Shown here one piece after another: positions 1-5,440 of a stretch of 13,578 nucleotides of DNA; position 1 is the stretch's first letter; each line of letters opens with the position of its first letter. Made by a program: the position numbers and the translations under genes. Origin of the DNA: Desulforudis sp. (GTDB taxonomy: Bacteria > Bacillota > Desulfotomaculia > Desulfotomaculales > Desulforudaceae); contig JACUUW010000030.1 of NCBI GenBank assembly GCA_014859075.1, positions 1-13,578 of the forward strand, given 5' to 3'. The notes beneath the pieces are model-generated. The model searched no databases. It was given only the letters and a program-made list of their open reading frames with translations, and was not told where the DNA came from.

Positions 1-354
1 CGGGAGCAGGAAAAGGCGGTCGCGGTTCTCCACGACGAGGAGGCCATCGGCCGCTTTCTGGCCCTGGTCGACACGCGGCAGGAGTGCATGGACCGTTTCG
101 ACCTGCTCCAGCAGGCCCGGGCGCCGGCGGCCGGCGCGGGGGAACCCGTGTCCGCGCTGCAGGCCGAGATACAGGCGCTGTTCCGGGAGGCGGCCCGGAT
201 CGACGCCGTGAACCTGGAGGCCTTGAGAGCGCAGCGGGAATTGATACGTGAGGAGATCAGGAAGGTGCAGAAAGGCCGCGAGGCGGTGCGGAGTTATGGG
301 CACCAGGGGGCCGGCAGGCCGGAAGACGGGGCTTTCGTGGACAAAAAGAACTAG
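1..354 (+). CDS. FliT/FlgN-like flagellar chaperone-type protein, 5' end cut by window edge
   Basis: The reading frame is open from base 1 to a TAG at 352-354 and gives 117 residues. The true start lies left of the window; an internal ATG at 88 is probably not the start, because the upstream residues continue the same amphipathic helical pattern. The protein is almost all helix: E/R/L-rich segments, then a segment containing EIQALFREAARIDAVNLEAL, a positively charged helix, and a C-terminus ending FVDKKN. The helix, the 'D-x-x-N' turn, the 'V-x-K-G-R' stretch and the 'DKK' tail resemble the FliT and FlgN chaperones of clostridial flagellar clusters. That family assignment is by pattern only. 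In such clusters FliT-like proteins usually follow fliD and fliS, so those genes may lie just left of the window. The flagellar genes on the other strand support a motility role. Confidence 0.6.
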   Translation, partial: REQEKAVAVLHDEEAIGRFLALVDTRQECMDRFDLLQQARAPAAGAGEPVSALQAEIQALFREAARIDAVNLEALRAQRELIREEIRKVQKGREAVRSYGHQGAGRPEDGAFVDKKN

Positions 355-367
355 GCTGTGATAAAAT
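338..367 (+). promoter_or_regulatory. Sigma-A-type promoter for the small coiled-coil gene
   Basis: A -35 box TGGACA (338-343, 5/6 to TTGACA) is followed by an 18-nt spacer and a -10 box TAAAAT (362-367, 5/6 to TATAAT). TG at 359-360 forms an extended -10. Expected transcription start is near 374, about 40 nt before the GTG at 413. The -35 lies in the last codons of the upstream gene. Confidence 0.5.
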
Positions 368-412
368 GGAATAGTCAGTATCGGCTGCCGCGCCGAGGGA
401 GGCTGGTTTTCC

Positions 413-667
413 GTGTCCATAGAAAAGACTTTGCAGCAGATCCTGGATGAGCTTAAAAGCCAGAGGGAAGAACTGAAAAGTCAGGGACAACGCCTGGAAC
501 GCGTGGGAAAAGGCCAGGAAGAACTGCGCCAAGGTCAACGGCGTCTGGAGAAGGGCCAGGAAGAGATGCGTACAGAGCTGCGGTTTATCTGGGATGATAT
601 CAGGAAGATCGACAAACGCCTTTCCGTCCAGGAAGAAACAACCAGGGTGCTTGCTAATCAGAAATAA
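413..667 (+). CDS. Small coiled-coil protein of unknown function
   Basis: This 84-residue protein starts with GTG at 413, preceded by a good ribosome site (GGAGG at 398-402, 10 nt upstream). It is highly charged and rich in Q, E, K and R. It has no signal peptide, membrane segment or cysteine. From about residue 12 to 70 it should form one long coiled coil. Gly-Gln pairs recur at residues 25, 34, 41 and 48, the last three exactly seven apart, so heptads seem to have been duplicated. The C-terminal part carries FIWDDIRKIDKRL (58-70), the most family-like segment. Similar short GQ-heptad proteins are, to my recollection, found in Desulfotomaculum/Pelotomaculum-type genomes without known function. 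It lies between a flagellar chaperone-like gene and flaG, but its own promoter means the link to motility is unproven. Confidence 0.65.
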   Translation: MSIEKTLQQILDELKSQREELKSQGQRLERVGKGQEELRQGQRRLEKGQEEMRTELRFIWDDIRKIDKRLSVQEETTRVLANQK

Positions 668-683
668 TTCCATCGTTGCCGCA

Positions 684-714
684 TTCTGAATTCCGGCTTC
701 TGAATTCTGAATTC
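684..714. repeat. Triple TTCTGAATTC repeat in the convergent gap
   Basis: Three copies of TTCTGAATTC lie at 684-693, 698-707 and 705-714; the last two overlap by three bases. They fill most of the 55-bp gap between two converging genes. Each contains the palindrome GAATTC. No GC stem with a T-run is seen, so this is not a standard intrinsic terminator. Confidence 0.75.
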
Positions 715-722
715 TTTCCTCA

Positions 723-1082
723 TCAGGTTTCGGTGTCGATGATCAGGCCGACGACGTCGGAAATATGCCGGGCCAGGGCGGGGATTTCCTCCGGGTCCAA
801 CTCCCGGAGGGTTTCGCCGGTTTCACGGTTGATCATCCGGATGCGGGGGCGCTTGTGTCCCCGGCCCTCCGTCTCCCGGTTGACGCGGAACAGCAGTTGC
901 TGGTTGAAGAGTTCGGCCAGTCTGTTCAGCCGCTCGACGGCACGCACCATATCGCGGAGGCCGGTAGGCGCCGGGTTTAACATCAGTTCACGCGCCGCGT
1001 TCACCCGGTCCGCGCCTTCGCCCCGGCGGGCCACTGCCTCGTACTGGGCCAAAGACTGCAGGCCGCCGGCACCGATTTTCAT
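723..1082 (-). CDS. flaG: FlaG-family flagellar protein
   Basis: This 119-residue protein starts with ATG at 1082, with AGGTAGGTGAT just upstream as ribosome site. The C-terminal half has the FlaG signature: a helix with RLNRLAELFNQQLLFRVNRE (51-70), then RMINRETGETLREL (82-95, the 'D-x-x-TGE-x-I-R-x-I' element), then PEEIPALARHISDVVGLIID (97-116). FlaG proteins affect filament length in some bacteria, and FlaG often sits beside fliD/fliS or flagellin; the exact mechanism is not settled. The N-terminal 40 residues are less conserved and could bind a partner. It lies 146 nt downstream of flgL on the same strand. The gap contains an inverted-repeat element that may have separated it from the flgMNKL unit. 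No promoter of its own was found. Confidence 0.85.
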   Translation of the reverse strand: MKIGAGGLQSLAQYEAVARRGEGADRVNAARELMLNPAPTGLRDMVRAVERLNRLAELFNQQLLFRVNRETEGRGHKRPRIRMINRETGETLRELDPEEIPALARHISDVVGLIIDTET

Positions 1083-1101
1083 TTAGAATCACCTACCTAC
1101 C

Positions 1102-1227
1102 GGGCGAAAACGGGGACAGGCAGATTTTCCTGACTATTATTCGCTTAATGCGTTGAAGACGGACAAGGATCAGATTGGGCCGCCGGTCTCTTCCAAGCGT
1201 AAAACCAGCCTGTCCCCGTTTTCGCCC
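1102..1227. mobile_element. 126-bp fold-back element with perfect 20-bp inverted ends (MITE/REPIN-like)
   Basis: The left arm GGGCGAAAACGGGGACAGGC (1102-1121) is the exact reverse complement of the right arm at 1208-1227. Pairing continues imperfectly inward (AGATTTTCC against TGGTTTTAC), and further inside GAAGAC near 1155 can partly pair with GTCTCTTC. There is no ORF. The right arm starts one base past the flgL stop codon. The core GGGGACAGGC resembles intergenic palindromes that accompany REP-associated Y1 (IS200/IS605-like) transposases in many bacteria, so a non-autonomous element is likely. No clear target duplication is visible. It could also act as an RNA hairpin after flgL. Confidence 0.7.
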
Positions 1228-1228
1228 T

Positions 1229-2128
1229 TTAGAGATAGTCCAGGAGGCTGATGTGCATCAGCCTGGTGGCCGTGGCCAGCGTGGCCTGCAGCACCAACTC
1301 GTGCCGGTTCAGATTGATCACGGCTTCGGCGACGTCGGTGTCGCCGATTTTGGACATCACGCTGGTCAACTGCTCGTTCTGGACCAGAATCTGGTTCTGG
1401 AGTTTCTCCAGTTGGTAACCCCGGCTGCCGAGGTCGCTGCGGTGTTGTACCAGGGTGTCGATGTGGGATTCGAAGTCGTCAAGCAGTGCGGAAACGCCGG
1501 TCTGATCGCCGTCTGTGAGACGGTCACGCAGGTCAATCAGGGTATCGAACATCCTCGCGACATTGTTTTCGTCAACTAGAAAGACATCCGCGGGGTCGAT
1601 GGTCTCGACGAGCATGTTCAAGGTGAGCACCCGGCCCCAGCCTTCGCCTGTAATTTCCATGTCAAACGATGGCGGGGGGTCGTAGATGACCTGGTTGTTC
1701 GCGTCGTCCCGCGCAAAGAGTCCCTCGGGTTTGAACCCGCCGCGGGAAGCGTTGGCGAAGCTGACCAGCGCGGTGATCATGCGGTCCACCACAAGGGCCA
1801 GGGATTGCAGGTTCTCGGGCGAATAGGTGCCGGTGGAACCCTGCACCGCGGTGACCCGGGCCTCCTGCATGATCTCGTTGGCTTGTGTCAGGGCCTCTTC
1901 CGCTCGGTTCAACCGGGAAATCTGCAGGTCGATGCTGGTCACGTAGTTTTCGATCTCGCTCCTGGCGGTGCGCAACGAGAGAATCTGGCTCAGGGCGGCC
2001 GGGTCCTCGCTCAGGCGGTTGATCCGCTGACCACTGGCGATCTGCTCCTGCGCCCGGGCGGCGCCCAGATGCTCCTTATGGATGCTGTTCAGCAGGTTTT
2101 TATAGAACAGATTGGTGCTGATACGCAT
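1229..2128 (-). CDS. flgL: Flagellar hook-associated protein 3 (hook-filament junction)
   Basis: FlgL is the outer junction protein between hook and filament and is exported by the flagellar type III system. The start chosen is the ATG at 2128, giving 299 residues that begin MRISTNLFYKN. An ATG 15 bases further upstream would overlap the purine-rich ribosome site GGGGGGTGG that serves 2128. The N-terminal D0/D1 helices contain QIASGQRINRLSEDPAA, the flagellin-type 'G-x-R-I-N-x-x-x-D-D/P' motif. The C-terminal helices (SKIGDTDVAEAVINLNRHEL and the end RLMHISLLDYL) match FlgL. The length is usual for Firmicutes FlgL (about 300). It starts 17 nt after the flgK stop, so the two genes are co-transcribed. 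Confidence 0.93.
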   Translation of the reverse strand: MRISTNLFYKNLLNSIHKEHLGAARAQEQIASGQRINRLSEDPAALSQILSLRTARSEIENYVTSIDLQISRLNRAEEALTQANEIMQEARVTAVQGSTGTYSPENLQSLALVVDRMITALVSFANASRGGFKPEGLFARDDANNQVIYDPPPSFDMEITGEGWGRVLTLNMLVETIDPADVFLVDENNVARMFDTLIDLRDRLTDGDQTGVSALLDDFESHIDTLVQHRSDLGSRGYQLEKLQNQILVQNEQLTSVMSKIGDTDVAEAVINLNRHELVLQATLATATRLMHISLLDYL

Positions 2129-2145
2129 TTTTCCACCCCCCATTC

Positions 2146-3510
2146 TTAGAGCATGCGGTTGATCAGGGTGTCCAGCATCTCGTCCAGGACGGTGATCACG
2201 CGGGCGGCCGCCTGGTAGCCGTACTGGTACTGGATCATCCGGGTGAGTTCCTCGTCCAGGTTGACCCCGGAGACCGACTCCCGCAGGGCCTCGATCTGAC
2301 CCAGGATGGCGTTGACGTTGTCCAGGCCGCGCTGCGCCGTGTTCAGGTCGGCGCCGATGCCGGTGACCAACCGCTGGTAGAACCCTTCCAGGGTGGCCTC
2401 GCCGCCGTCGGCCACTTTCTGCTCGCGAAGCTGGGCCACCGCCCAGGCCTGTTCCGCGGTGATCGCCGCTAAAACCGCGTCGGCCTCATCGCTATCCAAT
2501 GAAAGCTGACCGGCGACATCATCATAAACAAAGAAGGTCGCCGGCACGCCTCCTTCACCCAACACGCCGTTGACGGCGCCGGCCAGGTCGTCCATCAAAC
2601 GGCCCAGATGTTCCAGGTACCCCTCCACCTTGGCGGCCGCCGCGGCGGTGGCCGCCAGTTCGCCTCTGGTCTTAAAGGTTTCGTCATCCACCTTAACGGC
2701 GTCCTCGGCGTCTTGCCGTTCAAGCGTGAGAAAGCCAAAACCCGTTTCGTCGTACTGCGTACCATCCACAAGCTCAACCCCGTAAACCTCGACGCTCACC
2801 ACCTGCAGGTGGGCCAGGTCGGCGGGTACGGTGACAGTTGTGTCGGCCAACTTGGCCAGTTCCTCCAGGAGGTAGTCCCGCCGGTCGAGCAGGTCGTTCG
2901 GATTGGCCCCGGCGTTTCGCTGGTAGGCGATCTCCCAGTTCAGCTCGGAGATCTGCTGACCGAGAGAATTGATCCGCTCGAGGTGTTTGTCAAATAGGCC
3001 GTCCAAGTCTTCACGGATGTTGGTTATGGAATAGTGCGCCAGCGACAAGCTGTTGGCCAGCGTTTCAGCCGCACCCTTGACGACCGCCTTGGAACCGGGG
3101 TTGTCCGGGTCCTGGGCCAGGTAGTGCCAGGCGCTGAAGAAGTCTCCGAGGAGCGCTTGGATGCCGAAGTCGGTCGGCTCGGGCAGGACCGCCTCCACCC
3201 GCTGCAGGGCGGTCTCCATGCCGGACCAGTAGCCGATGGCCGAATTGGCCTCCCGTACCTGGCGGTCGAGATAGGCGTCGCGGAAGCGTCTGATCTCGGT
3301 GACGTGCATGCCCGTGCCCAACTGCCCGGGCCGTGGTGAGAAAACGGACGGGTAGGAAATGGCCAGCGTGGTCTGCAGCACCGCCTCCTGCCGGCTGTAG
3401 CCGGGGGTGTTGATGTTGGCAATGTTGTGCGCCGTGGTCGTCAAGGCCCGCTGGTGCCCCAGCAGGCTGCGCCGGGCGATCTCGATTCCCAGGAACGACA
3501 ATGAAGGCAC
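2146..3510 (-). CDS. flgK: Flagellar hook-associated protein 1 (hook-filament junction)
   Basis: FlgK joins the hook to FlgL and the filament. The frame is open further upstream, but homology fixes the start at the GTG at 3510, giving 454 residues beginning MPSLSFLGIEIARRSLL. A GGAGGGG stretch lies immediately upstream; it is rather close, and a TTG at 3501 is a less likely alternative. Residues 29-41 (NIANINTPGYSRQ) are the signature of rod/hook/HAP proteins. The C-terminus has SGVNLDEELTRMIQYQYGYQ followed by ARVITVLDEMLDTLINRM, typical of the FlgK D0 helix. The middle is compact and includes an alanine-rich helical segment, so the protein is somewhat shorter than the roughly 500-550 residues of better-known FlgKs. 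It lies 31 nt after flgN and 17 nt before flgL. Confidence 0.94.
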   Translation of the reverse strand: MPSLSFLGIEIARRSLLGHQRALTTTAHNIANINTPGYSRQEAVLQTTLAISYPSVFSPRPGQLGTGMHVTEIRRFRDAYLDRQVREANSAIGYWSGMETALQRVEAVLPEPTDFGIQALLGDFFSAWHYLAQDPDNPGSKAVVKGAAETLANSLSLAHYSITNIREDLDGLFDKHLERINSLGQQISELNWEIAYQRNAGANPNDLLDRRDYLLEELAKLADTTVTVPADLAHLQVVSVEVYGVELVDGTQYDETGFGFLTLERQDAEDAVKVDDETFKTRGELAATAAAAAKVEGYLEHLGRLMDDLAGAVNGVLGEGGVPATFFVYDDVAGQLSLDSDEADAVLAAITAEQAWAVAQLREQKVADGGEATLEGFYQRLVTGIGADLNTAQRGLDNVNAILGQIEALRESVSGVNLDEELTRMIQYQYGYQAAARVITVLDEMLDTLINRML

Positions 3511-3541
3511 CCCCCTCCGAATCCCTGGTTCCGGTTCCCGC

Positions 3542-4027
3542 CTAAGCCTTCTTGTCCAGGATGATCGACGGCGCCTGCCCGGCGTCGCCGGGCGCCCCGT
3601 CCCGGGCGTAGGTCGCAGTGATTCCGGATATGTATTGCAACACGGCCCGGTTAAAACGGGCCGCATTCAGCATCAGCAGGTAATTGGCGTGGTTTTGGTG
3701 GTAGATCTCCTCGATCAGCGCTCCCAATCTGGCACGAGCCTGCCCCAGTTCCTCCCCCGCCCGCACGGAAACCGCTTTGAGCAGTTCGCGCAACGGGGTG
3801 TCGGCGGGCAACTCGTACCGAACCGCCAGATTCCGGGCGGCCTCCAGCCGCCGTTCCTCGGCGTCCCGCATCTCGCCCGCCAGCTCTTCCAGGCTTGGCA
3901 GAGATGCCTCAAGCCCGGCCACGTCCAATTCCAGCAGGGCCTTGTGTTGGACTTCAAGCTTTTGGACTATCTCCCCGGCAATCTTGATTTCTTGGAGGAC
4001 ACAATGCAAAAGGCTGTCGGTGGTCAT
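3542..4027 (-). CDS. flgN: FlgN-family flagellar export chaperone
   Basis: This 161-residue, mostly helical protein has no signal or membrane segment. FlgN proteins keep FlgK and FlgL unfolded and deliver them to the export gate, which fits its place directly before flgK. Features seen: a long N-terminal helix (LQEIKIAGEIVQKLEVQHKA), an acidic/arginine-rich middle, the helix IEEIYHQNHANYLLMLNAARFNRAVL near residues 107-132, and a C-terminal 'ILDKKA' tail typical of clostridial FlgN. The ATG at 4027 overlaps the flgM stop by one base (TAATG), which suggests translational coupling. It ends with TAG 31 nt before flgK. Confidence 0.85.
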   Translation of the reverse strand: MTTDSLLHCVLQEIKIAGEIVQKLEVQHKALLELDVAGLEASLPSLEELAGEMRDAEERRLEAARNLAVRYELPADTPLRELLKAVSVRAGEELGQARARLGALIEEIYHQNHANYLLMLNAARFNRAVLQYISGITATYARDGAPGDAGQAPSIILDKKA

Positions 4028-4320
4028 TATTTTTCCACGCCCCGCTCCAGCAGCATGCCCTCCGCGATCTTAAGGACGTCCGGTTTGTAGGTGCCCTCCT
4101 GAATCCGGCCCTTCAGGCGTTCCACCAGCTCTTCGCGAAAAGGCGGCAACTCGCCCAGTTTCTTGAGGTACACCTGCAGTTCCCGGGCTTGGTTCGAGAA
4201 CTCGACACTATCACCCGGCCGCGCCTGGTCGGCGCGCGCGCGGTCATCAATTTTCCGGTCCGGTGCAAGGCGGTTGTACAACCTGGAGACGTCCAAGCCG
4301 CCTGTCTTGTCTATTTTCAC
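4027..4320 (-). CDS. flgM: Anti-sigma-28 factor FlgM
   Basis: FlgM binds and blocks sigma-28 (SigD/FliA) until it is exported through the completed hook, so late flagellar genes wait for assembly. Three candidate starts lie together: TTG 4329, GTG 4326 and GTG 4320. AAAGGAG ends directly before the TTG and sits about 9 nt before GTG 4320, so 4320 is preferred, giving 97 residues starting MKIDKTGG. Family features are DSVEFSNQARELQ (37-49, matching the usual 'D-x-v-x-i-S-x-x-A' element) and a C-terminal helical half with FREELVERLKGRIQEGTYKP and IAEGMLLE, the sigma-binding part. The N-terminal third is basic and probably disordered. It is the first gene of the flgM-flgN-flgK-flgL unit and has its own sigma-28-like promoter, which would form the usual feedback loop. 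Confidence 0.9.
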   Translation of the reverse strand: MKIDKTGGLDVSRLYNRLAPDRKIDDRARADQARPGDSVEFSNQARELQVYLKKLGELPPFREELVERLKGRIQEGTYKPDVLKIAEGMLLERGVEK

Positions 4321-4362
4321 GGACACCAACTCCTTTGGGCCGAAACCGTTTTCTATAATTCC

Positions 4363-4390
4363 TTATCGCCCTAAACCGGCCTGGACTTTA
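4363..4390 (-). promoter_or_regulatory. Sigma-28 (SigD)-type promoter for flgM operon
   Basis: Read on the minus strand: TAAA (4390-4387), a 16-nt spacer, then GGCGATAA (4370-4363). The sigma-28 consensus is TAAA, about 15 nt, GCCGATAA/T, so the -10 matches 7 of 8 bases. The expected transcript start is near 4355, roughly 35 nt before the flgM GTG. The -35 overlaps the cheB stop codon. Confidence 0.7.
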
Positions 4391-5440
4391 GAGATGCTGC
4401 ACGATGTCGGAGGCGATTTCGGTCAGCGGCAACACCCGGCGCACCGCACCGTTTTCCACTGCGGCCCGGGGCATGCCGTACACCACGGAGCTGCGCTCGT
4501 CCTGGGCAATGGTATAACCGTATTTCAGGCTGATGGCCTTCATTCCGTCCGCGCCGTCCCGGCCCATCCCGGTCAAGAGCACCCCCATTACCCGGTCGCC
4601 GTAGATGGAAGCGGCCTGGATCATCACCTCGTTCACCGAGGGCCGGAACCCGCCCGGCACCAGCGCCGTGGTATCCTCAGCCACACCCACCCGGACCCCG
4701 CCGGGACCGGTTTTCAACCGGAAAGCCTTTCCGGACGGCGCAATCAGCACGCGGCCCGGGACGATCGGATCGTCATCCGCCGCATGACGCACTTCCAGCG
4801 GGCACAGGGCGTTCAGGTGTTCAGCCAGGGAAACGGTGAAACCGGCCGGCATGTGCTGGACCACCACCACGGCGGCCGACAAGTCAGCCGGCAGGTTGGG
4901 GAGTAGAGCGCGCAGGGCGTTGGGCCCGCCGGTGGAACAACCGATGACGATCAGTTCGGTCCGGCCTCCGGGAACACGCCCGGGAACCGGGACCACAACC
5001 GGAGCATCCTGTGATTGCGGCGCTTCGGTGAGCACGACGCGGGGGGAAACGCCCGCGGCCGTCTTAATCTTGGCCCCCAGGTCGGCCACGATGGATGTGA
5101 TTTCCGACGACCTGGCCGGTTTCGGTACGAAGTCGACCGCGCCCAAGGCCAAGGCTTCAATGGCCGCCCTGCTTCCGGTGCGGGTGTGGGCGCTGAGCAT
5201 CACCACCGGCACCGGTTTCGTGGCCATGAGTTCCCGCAGGGCCCCGAGACCGTCCAGTTTCGGCATCTCCACGTCCATCACGACCACATCCGGGTCGGCG
5301 GCCGGAATCTTTTGCAGGGCGTCCCGCCCGTCCACTCCGGTGCCGACGACCTCAAAGCCGAACCGTTCCCGGAGTATCCGACCGATGACTGTCCGCATTA
5401 CCGCCGAGTCGTCGACCAGGAAGACCTTAACCGGCGACAT
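4388..5440 (-). CDS. cheB: Chemotaxis response regulator protein-glutamate methylesterase
   Basis: CheB removes methyl groups from (and deamidates) chemoreceptors when phosphorylated by CheA, resetting receptor sensitivity. The start is the ATG at 5440, giving 350 residues that begin MSPVKVFLVDDSAVMR; the longer frame adds a tail antisense to nothing conserved. The receiver domain (about 4-120) has acidic pocket D10/D11, phosphoacceptor D56 in VVVMDVEMPKLDG, S83 and K107 (FVPKP). A proline/valine linker leads to the esterase domain (about 160-350) with catalytic S169 (GCSTGGP), H196 (QHMPAGF) and D295 (GMGRDGADG), all present. The first 14 bases overlap the end of cheA and the ribosome site is weak, so translation is probably coupled. 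No cheR, cheY, cheC or cheD is in the window. Confidence 0.95.
   Translation of the reverse strand: MSPVKVFLVDDSAVMRTVIGRILRERFGFEVVGTGVDGRDALQKIPAADPDVVVMDVEMPKLDGLGALRELMATKPVPVVMLSAHTRTGSRAAIEALALGAVDFVPKPARSSEITSIVADLGAKIKTAAGVSPRVVLTEAPQSQDAPVVVPVPGRVPGGRTELIVIGCSTGGPNALRALLPNLPADLSAAVVVVQHMPAGFTVSLAEHLNALCPLEVRHAADDDPIVPGRVLIAPSGKAFRLKTGPGGVRVGVAEDTTALVPGGFRPSVNEVMIQAASIYGDRVMGVLLTGMGRDGADGMKAISLKYGYTIAQDERSSVVYGMPRAAVENGAVRRVLPLTEIASDIVQHL

Noticed and set aside
257..673. A 138-codon minus-strand frame opposite the small coiled-coil gene
   Set aside because: The plus-strand gene has a promoter, ribosome site and heptad pattern; this frame spans two plus-strand genes and resembles nothing.
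2129..2143. ATG at 2143 as the flgL start
   Set aside because: It would overlap the purine-rich ribosome site that precedes the ATG at 2128, and the extra residues MGGGK are not found in FlgL.
3407..4090. A 227-codon plus-strand frame across flgN and the start of flgK
   Set aside because: It is antisense to flgN and flgK, which have clear family features, and shows no ribosome site or known motif.
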